From: Acidimicrobiia bacterium | GTDB lineage: Bacteria; Actinomycetota; Acidimicrobiia; Acidimicrobiales; VFJN01 | DNA: 64,000 bases | Assembly: GCA_009694375.1 (NCBI GenBank) | Contig: SHVB01000003.1 | Location: 62,001 to 126,000 of the forward strand | Direction: 5' to 3' | Shown here: positions 51,896 through 60,229 of the stretch, piece after piece | Numbering within the stretch: the stretch's first letter is position 1 | How the letters are laid out: each line of letters begins with the position of its first letter | Notes under the pieces: generated by a model | What the model was told of the DNA's origin: nothing | Databases searched by the model: none | Seen by the model: the letters and a program-made list of their open reading frames with translations, nothing else | Translations under genes and position numbers: made by a program

Positions 51896-53167
51896 CTACC
51901 CCTCCGCCTTGGATCGGCTTTCCCGTTCGGTCCAACTGAACACACCCTTGGACATGGTGCTGCGCTCCTCGGCTGCTCGACGACCGAAGACCTCCGCCCT
52001 CACCCTGTGCACACCGGCGTCGCCGGGGGCGGCCTGAGCCGCCAACTCGGCGAGATGTCCGGCCAACCGAAGATCACCGGCGGCCGCCAACTCCGAGGCC
52101 CGCTCGGCGAGCCGAGAGGCGCCGCCGGCCAGCGCGGCCATCTCCGTGGCGATCGCGACATCCGCCGGAGGCTTTAGCCGAGCCGGGTTACCGTCGTACC
52201 ACCCGCCGTAGAGCCGCCACAGGTTCCGGACCACGAATTCCGGCTCGTCGTACACCGGCCGAAGGTAGGGCTTGTCGAGCAAATGAGCGGGAGCCTGCAC
52301 GGCCTGAACAATGTCGTCGAGCCGGGCGCCCTCGTTCATAAGAGCCAAGGTTTGGTCGACCAGGGACTCAAGTAGTTCGGCACTATCGCTCAGTGCCTGG
52401 TTGATCCGATCGCTCCCGAGAATCGGGAAGCCGTGCCCCGGCAGCAGCACCTCGGCGCCCAAGGCGGCCATCTTGCGCAGACCGATCGCCCACTCGCGCG
52501 GGTATCGCTGCACCTTCTGGGGGTTGCCACAGTTGGGGCTGGCCCAGATGAACAGGTCACCAGTACAGAGCACCTTGCGTCCGGGGTTGAACATCCAGGT
52601 GGAGTCGTCGGTCTCGCCCTTGTCGTGATGGAGTTCCCACTGCTCACCCCCCACCTCCAGCGTGTGGTGATCCCGATACACCTCGTCGGGCTGGCGGTAA
52701 TGGATGGGCCAATAGAGCTTCGGGAACTGGAACTGCCGCTGGTTGATGATGCCGTTGTACCCGGCGGTGAGGACGTAGCGCTCGAAGCGCGGGGGCACGA
52801 GTTCGTGGGCCACCACGTGCGGGGGGGTCCATCCATTGGCGAGGGCCTCCTCATCGAAGGGTGCCATGCCAAAGACGTGATCGATGTGCCCATGGGTGTA
52901 GACCACCGTGCCCAGACGGTCGCGGTTCCACTCCCGGATCCGTTCGTGGTTGGTGGCCGCCATGAACTGGTTGCCGGTGTCCACCAGCAGCAGGCCATCA
53001 TCGGTGGCGAAGGCCGAGATGTTCCCGAAGGCGCCGTTGAACGCCGTGCGGGGAGCCACTTCGGCCAGACCGAGGTCTTGGGTGACAGGGTGGTGACCAC
53101 CCCCATCGGTAGACCCCTCGCCGGTCCACATCTGCTCCGCGATCTCCAAAAGGTCGGCCACAAACAC
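51896..53167 (-). CDS. alkylsulfatase-like metallo-beta-lactamase-fold hydrolase
   Basis: A 423-residue metallo-beta-lactamase protein. It has the zinc motif THGHIDHVFG (His92, His94, Asp96, His97), KVLCTGDLFIWASPN (Asp), EVLLPGHGFPI (His) and an N-terminal AFGNISAFATDDGLLLVDTG. A ~150-residue helical C-terminal part (LLESLVDQTLALMNEGARLDDI through RPVYDEPEFVVRNLWRLYGGWYDGNPA) matches the dimerisation domain of SdsA1/BDS1-type alkylsulfatases. The C-terminal sterol-carrier-type domain of SdsA1 is lacking. It may release sulfate from alkyl or other sulfate esters. It begins with GTG. Confidence 0.82.
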   Translation of the reverse strand: MFVADLLEIAEQMWTGEGSTDGGGHHPVTQDLGLAEVAPRTAFNGAFGNISAFATDDGLLLVDTGNQFMAATNHERIREWNRDRLGTVVYTHGHIDHVFGMAPFDEEALANGWTPPHVVAHELVPPRFERYVLTAGYNGIINQRQFQFPKLYWPIHYRQPDEVYRDHHTLEVGGEQWELHHDKGETDDSTWMFNPGRKVLCTGDLFIWASPNCGNPQKVQRYPREWAIGLRKMAALGAEVLLPGHGFPILGSDRINQALSDSAELLESLVDQTLALMNEGARLDDIVQAVQAPAHLLDKPYLRPVYDEPEFVVRNLWRLYGGWYDGNPARLKPPADVAIATEMAALAGGASRLAERASELAAAGDLRLAGHLAELAAQAAPGDAGVHRVRAEVFGRRAAEERSTMSKGVFSWTERESRSKAEG

Positions 53168-53198
53168 ACTTTCGCACAGTCGCCCGCCTCACCGGGAG

Positions 53199-54167
53199 TT
53201 ACCGAGGAGCGAGATCGCGTATCGCTTGGCGGGCGTCGATGCCGAAGGGGAGCAAGGCCAGCGCCGGAGTGGTCACACCATGGTGCACATAGCGGGCGAT
53301 GTGTTCACGACACTTCTCGGGCGGACCCCACACGATGAGATCATCAACGACCTGATCGGGAATCGCCGCTAGCGCCGCCTTGCGGTCTCCCTCTTTCCAG
53401 AGACGCCACATCTCACTGAGCACCTCACCACGACCCAGCCACTCGTGGAAGGCGGCGTACACCGGCACGTTCAGGTAGGCGGCAATGGCGAAGCGGCCCA
53501 TCGCTCGCACCTTGTCGGCATCATCGGTGGGGGCGACGAAGATGCGGGCCACAATCTCCCGGTCGGCACCGCCGGCCGCCGCCTGCACGATCGGCACCAC
53601 GGTCGCTACATCCTCGGCGCTGAGCCAGTTGATGATGGCGCCGTCGCCATCTCGACCCGCCAAAGTCAACATTCCCTCTCGCAAGGCGGCAATGAGGATC
53701 GGCACGGGATGCTCGGGCCGCACACCCAAGGTGAAACTCCGCACGCTGAACGACGGCGTCTCCATCGTTACCTTCTCGCCGGTTAGCGCCGCCCGGAGAA
53801 ACCGCACCATGTCCTTCGTGCGCTGGTAGGGGTCCTCGAAGGGAATGCCGTTCCAGCCCTCCACGATCACGTTGGACGACGTACCGATGCCGAAGGCCAC
53901 GCGCCCGGGCGCGGCGTCGGCCAGGGAGGCCACCGACTGCGCCAGGCAGGCCGGGCCGCGGGTGAAGGCCGGGACAATGGCCGTGCCCAACCGCAGCGAC
54001 GGCGCCCATACCGACGCCAGGGTCAGCGGGGTAAACGCATCGGCGCCGTTGGCCTCGGCCGACCACACGTCGGTGTAGCCCAATCCCTCGAGTTCCACGA
54101 TCCACTCTCGCTGCGCATGCAAGGGAACGTTGTCGAAGGGAATCGTCATGCCAAAGCGCTGGTCCAT
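53199..54167 (-). CDS. LLM class F420-dependent oxidoreductase
   Basis: A 322-residue luciferase-like protein. It shows ELEGLGYTDVWSAEANGADAFTPL, LRLGTAIVPAFTRGPACLAQSVASLA, GRVAFGIGTSSNVIVEGWNGI, TKDMVRFLRAALTGEKV, and HPVPILIAALREGMLTLAGRDGDG. This subclass often acts in F420-dependent lipid or terpenoid metabolism in actinobacteria. No Shine-Dalgarno sequence is evident for the ATG chosen; a second in-frame ATG lies six codons later. The gene is divergent from the EthD-like gene, with 98 nt between. Confidence 0.85.
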   Translation of the reverse strand: MDQRFGMTIPFDNVPLHAQREWIVELEGLGYTDVWSAEANGADAFTPLTLASVWAPSLRLGTAIVPAFTRGPACLAQSVASLADAAPGRVAFGIGTSSNVIVEGWNGIPFEDPYQRTKDMVRFLRAALTGEKVTMETPSFSVRSFTLGVRPEHPVPILIAALREGMLTLAGRDGDGAIINWLSAEDVATVVPIVQAAAGGADREIVARIFVAPTDDADKVRAMGRFAIAAYLNVPVYAAFHEWLGRGEVLSEMWRLWKEGDRKAALAAIPDQVVDDLIVWGPPEKCREHIARYVHHGVTTPALALLPFGIDARQAIRDLAPR

Positions 54168-54253
54168 AAGAGGATCATTACCCAACCCACCCGACGAGGC
54201 AGACCGACGGGCCCCCACGAGTGGCCGGCGCGCCTACCCGGGGCATCCCCGGG

Positions 54254-54266
54254 TAGGTTCCCGCCG
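54254..54266 (+). promoter_or_regulatory. predicted leaderless -10 element (TAGGTT)
   Basis: TAGGTT at 54254-54259, 6 nt, then the GTG of the EthD-like gene. Confidence 0.5.
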
Positions 54267-54979
54267 TGGAAAAACTTGTCTACGGCCTGTGGCGCCAACC
54301 CGATCAGGACCTTGGCGCCATGCGCTCGGTGCTGCTCAACGTGGTGGCCCCTCGATTGCTCGAGTTAGGGGTGGCGGGCCTGCGGATTTGTGTGGAGGAG
54401 CCCATCGGGCGCGCCTACCGGGTGGGGGCCCAACCCGACGGAGCGGTGCTGGCCGCCTCCGTCTCCCTGTGGATCGACAACTACGACGACCGGGCGCCCC
54501 ACGAGGAGGCGATCGGCGCCGCCAACGCCCAGAGCTACGGCTGGATCGTGGCCGAATCGGTCGCCCGGGGCTACGGCGAACAGCGCTCTTGGCCCGACGG
54601 TGAACGCTCCCCCGGGCTATCCATCACCACATTCTTCGACAAGAAAGACGGCGTCGACGACGACACCTTCTACCGAATCTGGCACGGCGAGCACACCCCG
54701 CTGAGTTTCGTTATCCATCCGTTCTGGCTCTACGTCCGCAACCAGACGCTCCGAGCCGTTACCCCCGGAGCCCCCCGGGTGCGAGGCATCGTGTACGAGG
54801 CTGTCCCCCATGATGAGGACATGTTGGACTTCACCCGCTTCTTTGGCTGCGCGTCGGAGCCAGAGAAACTCATGGACCAGATCGCCATCGTGAACAACCA
54901 CATGGATACCTTCGGGAACCGCCGCGACCTGCAGTGTGTCGCCATGCGGGAGTGGATCTTCAAAACGTTCTCAACCTGA
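54266..54979 (+). CDS. EthD-like domain protein
   Basis: A 237-residue protein with the EthD (dimeric alpha/beta barrel) signature FYRIWHGEHTPLSFVIHPFWLYV in its C-terminal half, preceded by FFDKKDGVDDDTF. The N-terminal half (LVYGLWRQPDQDLGAM, then LNVVAPRLLELGVAGLRICV) looks like a second, more divergent copy. EthD-type proteins are small redox or hydroxylation helpers and polyketide-type tailoring proteins; the exact role is not known. The GTG start is six nt from a TAGGTT. It is convergent with a methyltransferase gene, with a 10-nt gap. Confidence 0.7.
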   Translation: MEKLVYGLWRQPDQDLGAMRSVLLNVVAPRLLELGVAGLRICVEEPIGRAYRVGAQPDGAVLAASVSLWIDNYDDRAPHEEAIGAANAQSYGWIVAESVARGYGEQRSWPDGERSPGLSITTFFDKKDGVDDDTFYRIWHGEHTPLSFVIHPFWLYVRNQTLRAVTPGAPRVRGIVYEAVPHDEDMLDFTRFFGCASEPEKLMDQIAIVNNHMDTFGNRRDLQCVAMREWIFKTFST

Positions 54980-54989
54980 CCAGGCCCCG

Positions 54990-55958
54990 TTAGTCCTCCG
55001 CCACCAGGGTGATCCGAGACTGGGCCGGGTCGTCTAGATCGAGATCGATGTCTCCGTGATCGAGGCCGTCGGCCTCCGCCTCGGCCACTACCTGCACCTT
55101 GGGTCGCTCGCCGAAGATCGCCTGTTCCAAGCCCAACATGGCCGCCCCCATCACCGTGCCACCGCCGGTTCGGGCCACCCGGGGTTGGTCCCAGGCCGGA
55201 TCGGGCTCGAGCCAAACCACCACGTCGGTGGCATCGGCCGCCGCCGGTGACCCATCCGGCGCCCGCACCTTGCTCACCCGCAGACCGGCTTCCTCGGCCA
55301 ATCCACGGAAGCCGTCCTGGGTGTACCAATGGATCAGCCAGGGGCGCTCCTCCACCGTTACCTCGCCGTCCGCCGTCCGCAGTTCGTAGCGCCAGGCGGT
55401 GATCTGCACCCGGTTGGCCACGTCGCGCGTCTCCGACACCGGGGTCACCGACATCTGCGCACCGTCGTCGGTGGTATGCGTGCGGGCCGCACCCAACGCG
55501 CTGCGCTCGGTACGTTCCGGTACGAATAACGCGATGCGCACGGTGCCCTCCGGTTCGAGGTGGGCGCGTATGCGCTCAAGGGCATGCCAGGCCGTGTCGT
55601 CATCGGGGAGCAGATTGAAGGTGGGCTCCGCCAGGAAGATGGACTGGTAGCGGCGGCGGAGTTCCATGGCTTCGATGGTGGAACGGTGGACCACCACCTC
55701 GACGCCGTCGGCTTCGGCCCGTAGGCGCAGTCGAGCCAGCATGTCGGCCGACGCGTCGAGCCCTTCCACGTCGAGCCCCCGGGCCCGCAGGGCGAGCAGC
55801 GGATCGCCCTGCCCACACCCCAACTCCAGCGCCGGCTCGCCGGAGGCGGCGATGAACGCGGCATAGGGCTCAGGATCAGGCACACCCGCCGAGCGGAGCG
55901 GGGCATACAACTCGGCCACCAGGCCGGCGCAGAACTTCGGTGGCTCCTGCACGTCCAT
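54990..55958 (-). CDS. class I SAM-dependent methyltransferase
   Basis: A 322-residue methyltransferase. Motif I is PALELGCGQGDPLLALR and the acidic post-motif residue is in VEGLDASADMLARLR. The central SIFLAEPTFNLLPDDDTAWHAL and PEGTVRIALFVPE strands and the TQDGFRGLAEEAGLRVSKV segment fit ubiquinone/menaquinone-type small-molecule methyltransferases. The C-terminal ~80 residues (AWDQPRVARTGGGTVMGAAM onward) are an added tail ending in an Asp-rich stretch. A GGTGGGG lies just before the ATG. It is about 40 nt from the LLM/SDR pair, on the same strand. The substrate is unknown. Confidence 0.85.
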   Translation of the reverse strand: MDVQEPPKFCAGLVAELYAPLRSAGVPDPEPYAAFIAASGEPALELGCGQGDPLLALRARGLDVEGLDASADMLARLRLRAEADGVEVVVHRSTIEAMELRRRYQSIFLAEPTFNLLPDDDTAWHALERIRAHLEPEGTVRIALFVPERTERSALGAARTHTTDDGAQMSVTPVSETRDVANRVQITAWRYELRTADGEVTVEERPWLIHWYTQDGFRGLAEEAGLRVSKVRAPDGSPAAADATDVVVWLEPDPAWDQPRVARTGGGTVMGAAMLGLEQAIFGERPKVQVVAEAEADGLDHGDIDLDLDDPAQSRITLVAED

Positions 55959-56000
55959 ACCCCACCATGCCAGGCGACACCCACCAACCGCAGGTGCGGA

Positions 56001-56864
56001 TCACCAATTAGCGATGATGTCCTCCGCAAACTGGTGAATACCCCCCACCTTGCCGGCCAGATCGGCGTCGGCACCGGCGTAGAAATACCAGGGCATGGTG
56101 ACGAGGTGGGTAACACCGGCCTCCGCCACCCGGCGATACCCATCGAGGTCCCAGGCATCCTTGGCCGAGCCAAACACGCTGAAGGGCACCTCGGTGCGGT
56201 CGTACTCCTGCCGGTACTGCTCAATCTGCTGACGGATCGCCGCCAACTCCTCGATGGTGTGCAGATCGCTCACCCAGCCGTCGTGGCGGGCGGCCCGCCG
56301 CAACGCCGCCGTCGACAGACCGCCGACGTAGACCGGCACCGTTTCGCTCGGCGCCGGCAGCATCTCCAAGGCGGGCACGTCAAAGAACTCGCCGTGGTGC
56401 TCCACGATCTCGCCGGTCCAGAGTTTCCGCATCACCTCAAGCATCTCGTCGGCTCGTTTGCCGCGCTGCGCGAACGACGTACCCATCGCCTCGAACTCCT
56501 CGGCCATCCATCCCATCCCGATGCCCAGCCCCACCCGGTTTCCCGAGAGCACGGCGGCGGTTCCCACCTGCTTGGCCACGTGCACCGGCGTACGCGCCGG
56601 AAGGATGTAGACGGTGGTCAAAAAGCGAAGCCGCTCGGTCACGGCGGCGAGATGTCCGATAGTCACCCACGGATCGGGCCAGGGGGTGCCCATCTCCCAG
56701 CGCCGCTGACCATCTTTCGTGTACGGATACGGCGAAGCGGTGGCCACCGGGTTGATGAGATGGTCGCTCACCGACATCGTGCTCCACCCACTCTCATCAC
56801 CCGCCCGGGCGAGCGGTACGAGTTCTTCGGGCTGCGAAAAAGTGGCAGAGAAGCAGAATTCCAT
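56001..56864 (-). CDS. LLM class F420-dependent oxidoreductase
   Basis: A 287-residue short luciferase-like protein. It shows DESGWSTMSVSDHLINPV, LRFLTTVYILPARTPVHVAKQ, GNRVGLGIGMGWMAEEFEAMG, RGKRADEMLEVMRKLWTGE, and VPVYVGGLSTAALRRAARHDGW. These are typical of the short F420-dependent (Rv2161c/3079c-like) group. The ATG overlaps the SDR stop by one base (TGATG), so the two form an operon, with the SDR first. Oxidation or reduction of a shared small substrate is likely, but unknown in detail. Confidence 0.85.
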   Translation of the reverse strand: MEFCFSATFSQPEELVPLARAGDESGWSTMSVSDHLINPVATASPYPYTKDGQRRWEMGTPWPDPWVTIGHLAAVTERLRFLTTVYILPARTPVHVAKQVGTAAVLSGNRVGLGIGMGWMAEEFEAMGTSFAQRGKRADEMLEVMRKLWTGEIVEHHGEFFDVPALEMLPAPSETVPVYVGGLSTAALRRAARHDGWVSDLHTIEELAAIRQQIEQYRQEYDRTEVPFSVFGSAKDAWDLDGYRRVAEAGVTHLVTMPWYFYAGADADLAGKVGGIHQFAEDIIANW

Positions 56865-57607
56865 CAGCTGTGGGTCCCGCCATCGATGCGCAGATCGGCG
56901 CCGTTGACATGGATGGCGTCGTCGGATCCAAGGTAGGCAATGGCGGCGGCCACCACCGCCGGGTCACCCATACCGGTGGGCGACATGATCCGATAGAGCA
57001 ACTTGCCATCGGCCCCTTCGGGCAGATCGAAGGCCTCGGTGATCGGCGTGTCGATCGACCCCGGGCACACCACATTGGCCCGCAGTCCCTGCTTGGCATA
57101 CTCGATGGCCAGCGTGCGGGTGAGCGCCACCACGCCCCCCTTGGAGGCCGAGTACGCCGCCGCCCACGGGTGGGCCGCCAACGCCGCTGTGGACGCCACG
57201 TTCACGATGGCGCCTTTGGTCTCCAACAAGGCGGGAATGGCGGCCTGACACACGAGGAAGGTGCCGGTGAGGTTGACGTCGAGGATCTTCTGCCAACTCG
57301 CCAGGGTCACCTCATGGGTGTGTTCGAAACGAAGGATGCCCGCCGAGTTCACGACCGTGTGGATCGGCCCGAGAGCGCGAGCGGCCGCCACCGCGGCGGG
57401 AGAGAAGCCCGGATCACTTACGTCCCCCACGAAGGGCGTCACCGCCTCCGGGCGGCAGGCATCCTGGGCCGTGGTGGTCAACCCCTCCGAGGAGAGATCC
57501 GCCGCCAGCACCGTGGCTCCCTCCTCCACGAGGCGGTGGACCGTGGCCCGCCCGATCCCGGACCCTGCCCCTGTGACCACCACGACGCGACCCTCGTACC
57601 GTTGCAT
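56864..57607 (-). CDS. SDR-family oxidoreductase
   Basis: A 247-residue classical SDR. It shows VTGAGSGIGRATVHRLVEEGA, the cofactor-selecting Asp in VLAADLSSEG, TVVNSAGILRFEHTHEV, and the catalytic Ser, Tyr and Lys in VNVASTAALAAHPWAAAYSASK. The end IAYLGSDDAIHVNGADLRID is common to 3-oxoacyl-ACP reductase-like SDRs. TAGTCT lies 6 nt before the ATG. It is the first gene of a unit with the F420-type oxidoreductase. Confidence 0.88.
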   Translation of the reverse strand: MQRYEGRVVVVTGAGSGIGRATVHRLVEEGATVLAADLSSEGLTTTAQDACRPEAVTPFVGDVSDPGFSPAAVAAARALGPIHTVVNSAGILRFEHTHEVTLASWQKILDVNLTGTFLVCQAAIPALLETKGAIVNVASTAALAAHPWAAAYSASKGGVVALTRTLAIEYAKQGLRANVVCPGSIDTPITEAFDLPEGADGKLLYRIMSPTGMGDPAVVAAAIAYLGSDDAIHVNGADLRIDGGTHS

Positions 57608-57619
57608 CCGGCGAGACTA
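57608..57619 (-). promoter_or_regulatory. predicted leaderless -10 element (TAGTCT)
   Basis: Minus-strand TAGTCT (57619-57614), 6 nt, then the SDR ATG at 57607. Confidence 0.5.
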
Positions 57620-57686
57620 GAGCCACCCCGAGGGGGTGTGGTCCACCCGGGGCCCCTCGGCCCGACGAGGAAAGGACCGAGCTCGC

Positions 57687-58487
57687 TCAATCGGGCCAGT
57701 ACCGGACCATGGTGCTCTGGCTGGCCGAGGCCAGCAGCGTGCCATCCTGCGCCCAAAGATGGACCACGCCGTGCCCGAACCCGTTGGCAATGGCGTCGAT
57801 ACGGATGTCGAGCAGCACCCACTCGCTCGCGACGAGGTTGCCCACCCGCAGGGTGTTGTCGAGGCTGTTGCCGCCGGCCCGGGCTCCCAAGGCCTGGCCG
57901 ATGCCGAAGGGGACGTAGTCGCCCAGAATGGCCAGCGTGGCCGCCGACATTTCGAGTACGTCGGGGATACGCGCCCAGAGTGCCGAACGACCGCCCGGCT
58001 GCGGGGGCCCCGGCAACTCCTCAACGCCCCGCGCGTCGGCGAGCCGCACGTCGATGCGATCCATGATCGACTCGGCACCGGGCATACGCGGCATCCGGCT
58101 CGAGCAGAGATCGGGGGCAGGCACGGTGGGCATTTCCGCCCACTGACCCCCAACGTCTAGGTCACGGTGACCCAGAGCCGCGTTCACCGTGAGGATCTCC
58201 CGATCCCCTACCTGACCCACCGCCCGCGCCTGGGTGACCTGTTTGCCGGCCACGGCGATGGTCACGTCGATGTCCATGATCGACGGCGGATTGGCGTAGG
58301 ACAGGTACTGGGCGGTGGCCCACACCACCGGCCGGCCCGAACTGCCCTCCAGGGCGGCGATGGCGGCCCCCAATCCGCATCCTCCGAACAAGAACTGATG
58401 CCCCGTGGAAATGCCCGGCGTAACCGGCAGCACCCAACGCATCGGGTTATGGGTGGGCTCAAGGCCAAGCCAGGCAGGGGCATCCAT
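57687..58487 (-). CDS. acyl-CoA thioesterase (TesB-like double hotdog)
   Basis: A 266-residue double-hotdog protein of the acyl-CoA thioesterase II type. The first half has STGHQFLFGGCGLGAAIAALE (helix after the substrate loop) and VVWATAQYLSYANPPSIMDI. The second half has LAILGDYVPFGIGQALG, NSLDNTLRVGNLVASEWVLLD and GHGVVHLWAQDGTLLASASQS. The SLDNT...SEWVLLD arrangement corresponds to the catalytic Asp/Thr/Gln region of TesB-like enzymes. It hydrolyses acyl-CoAs, probably of medium or branched chains. The start is 8 nt from TAGGTT. Confidence 0.82.
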   Translation of the reverse strand: MDAPAWLGLEPTHNPMRWVLPVTPGISTGHQFLFGGCGLGAAIAALEGSSGRPVVWATAQYLSYANPPSIMDIDVTIAVAGKQVTQARAVGQVGDREILTVNAALGHRDLDVGGQWAEMPTVPAPDLCSSRMPRMPGAESIMDRIDVRLADARGVEELPGPPQPGGRSALWARIPDVLEMSAATLAILGDYVPFGIGQALGARAGGNSLDNTLRVGNLVASEWVLLDIRIDAIANGFGHGVVHLWAQDGTLLASASQSTMVRYWPD

Positions 58488-58501
58488 CTGGGGGGAACCT
58501 A
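58488..58501 (-). promoter_or_regulatory. predicted -10 element (TAGGTT)
   Basis: Minus-strand TAGGTT (58501-58496), 8 nt, then the thioesterase ATG at 58487. Confidence 0.4.
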
Positions 58502-58541
58502 TCGGGCGGGAAACGCCTTCGGCGATGAGGCATGCTGGGCC

Positions 58542-59933
58542 ATGACCGATACCCCCTGGCTTGGTGATGCCTGCTCACTCGTCGACGCCTTCCGGGCGGC
58601 GGAAAGATCTCCCGCCGAAGAAATCGAAGCCGTCCTCGCCGCCATCGACGCCAGCCAACTCAACACCATCAGTTTCACCGACCCCGACGCCGCCCGCGGC
58701 GCGGCGAGGTCGGCGGACCCGTCCCTTCCCTTTGGCGGGGTGCCGGTGGGCGTCAAGATGCTCCAGGAGGTGGCCGGTTGGCCCAGCACCGAGGCGTCCC
58801 TAGTATTCCAGGACCGCATCGGCACGCACACCGCCACCGAAGTCACGCGGTTGGTAGAGGTAGGCGGCGGGGTGCTCGTGGGGCAGACCACCGCCAGCGA
58901 GTTCGGCGGACTCAACGTGAGTACCAATCGCCTCACCGGCACCACCCATAACCCCTGGCAGTACGGTCGCACCGCCGGTGGCTCCTCGGGGGGTTCGGCG
59001 GCGGCGGTGGCGGGCGGCATCCTTCCCCTCGCCACCGGCGGTGATGGCGGCGGATCGATCCGCATCCCGGCCGCCTTCAATGGCCTCGTGGGGATGAAGG
59101 GCACCGTTGGCCGGATCCCGCGCGGGCCCCGGATGCTGTGCGGCAACCACACCGTGGTGGCGGGCTGCCTCAGCCGATCCGTGCGCGACATTGCGCGCTT
59201 CTATGACGTCTGTGCCGGTTACGACGGACGAGACCCCTACAGCCTCCCGCGCATCGAGGGATGGGAACGCGACCTGGGCACCCACCGCCTGGCGGGCCGA
59301 CGGGCGGTGATCGCGCCCTCCCTGGGGGTAGCGATTGTGCGCCCAGAGGTGGCGGCCAACGTGGTGGCCGCCGGTGAGGCCCTCGCCCGCGATGCCGGCC
59401 TGGTACTGGTGGACACCCCCGTCGTGCTGCCCGGACTCGGCTTTGAATGGGCCGTGACCGGCCTGGCCAGCCTGCGGGCCGACTTGATCGACTTGTGGCC
59501 CGCGTGCCGAGACGACCTCACCAAAGCGATCGCTTTCGGACTCGACCTGGCCGACGGGCAGATGAGCCTGGCAATCTCGGCCCGGGCCGAGATTGCCCGG
59601 ATGCACGCCAACGAGACGATGGCCAACCTCTTCGACGAGGTGGACTTCATCATCTGCGCCACCAACCCTGATGTGGCTTATCCCGCCGAGGTCCAGATGA
59701 ACACCCGGGTGGGCGACCAGCAGACCGAGCCGGGCAACAACGGTGCCCTCACGATCCCGGCCAACATCTGCGGCAACCCGGCCATCTCCATCCCAATCGA
59801 GCCGGTGCATGGCCTCCCGGTGGGGATGCAGGTGATCGGGCGCCACCACGAGGACGCCCTGCTGCTCGATCTGGCCCTGCTGATGGAGCGCACCTGTCCC
59901 TGGCCCCTGGTGGCTCCCGGCGCGCCGCTCTAG
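58542..59933 (+). CDS. amidase-signature family amidase
   Basis: A 463-residue amidase. The Ser-cisSer-Lys triad is Lys72 (VPVGVKMLQ), Ser148 in TAGGSSGGSAAAV and Ser172 in GGDGGGSIRIPAAFNGLVGMKG. The spacing agrees with the family (for example FAAH). Two flanking loops, TSASEFG-like TTASEFGGLNVSTNR and the C-terminal NICGNPAISIPI, are also conserved. There is no GatC-type gene nearby, and the sequence looks like a general acylamide hydrolase rather than GatA. Substrates may be aryl or acyl amides. The ATG is the best start; an upstream longer reading runs antisense through the thioesterase gene. Confidence 0.87.
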   Translation: MTDTPWLGDACSLVDAFRAAERSPAEEIEAVLAAIDASQLNTISFTDPDAARGAARSADPSLPFGGVPVGVKMLQEVAGWPSTEASLVFQDRIGTHTATEVTRLVEVGGGVLVGQTTASEFGGLNVSTNRLTGTTHNPWQYGRTAGGSSGGSAAAVAGGILPLATGGDGGGSIRIPAAFNGLVGMKGTVGRIPRGPRMLCGNHTVVAGCLSRSVRDIARFYDVCAGYDGRDPYSLPRIEGWERDLGTHRLAGRRAVIAPSLGVAIVRPEVAANVVAAGEALARDAGLVLVDTPVVLPGLGFEWAVTGLASLRADLIDLWPACRDDLTKAIAFGLDLADGQMSLAISARAEIARMHANETMANLFDEVDFIICATNPDVAYPAEVQMNTRVGDQQTEPGNNGALTIPANICGNPAISIPIEPVHGLPVGMQVIGRHHEDALLLDLALLMERTCPWPLVAPGAPL

Positions 59934-59985
59934 CCAGCGGCCCTGGCCCGGGCAAACTGTCACACCCACGGAGTTGACTAGGTCC

Positions 59986-60165
59986 ATGGCTCGTCAACTC
60001 ACCCTCCTCACCACCACATCAGCCTGGCGTCTCGACGACGCCACTCGCGAACTAGGCCGCCGAGGGGTCGCCGAAGCCCGGGCATCGCTCCAGGCGGGCA
60101 TCGCCGCCCGCCCCGACAGCGATACCCCGCCAGAGCCCCCCTCGCAGGGCCGTTCCGCCGCCTGA
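59986..60165 (+). CDS. small conserved-looking hypothetical protein
   Basis: A 59-residue basic protein. The central AWRLDDATRELGRRGVAEAR is a likely amphipathic helix, and the tail is Pro/Ser-rich. I think short actinobacterial proteins with a WRLDxxTRExGxxGxAxAR pattern exist, but I cannot name the family. The codon pattern looks coding (GC-rich third positions). It sits between the amidase and the thiolase on the same strand. Could be dispensable or a false positive. Confidence 0.45.
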   Translation: MARQLTLLTTTSAWRLDDATRELGRRGVAEARASLQAGIAARPDSDTPPEPPSQGRSAA

Positions 60166-60216
60166 GTCCGCCCCCGACGACCCATCACCCCGTGGCTGGC
60201 CCGTCACTGCGTCAAG

Positions 60217-60229
60217 TAGGTTCCCACCA
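60217..60229 (+). promoter_or_regulatory. predicted leaderless -10 element (TAGGTT)
   Basis: TAGGTT at 60217-60222, 6 nt, then the ATG of the thiolase. Confidence 0.5.
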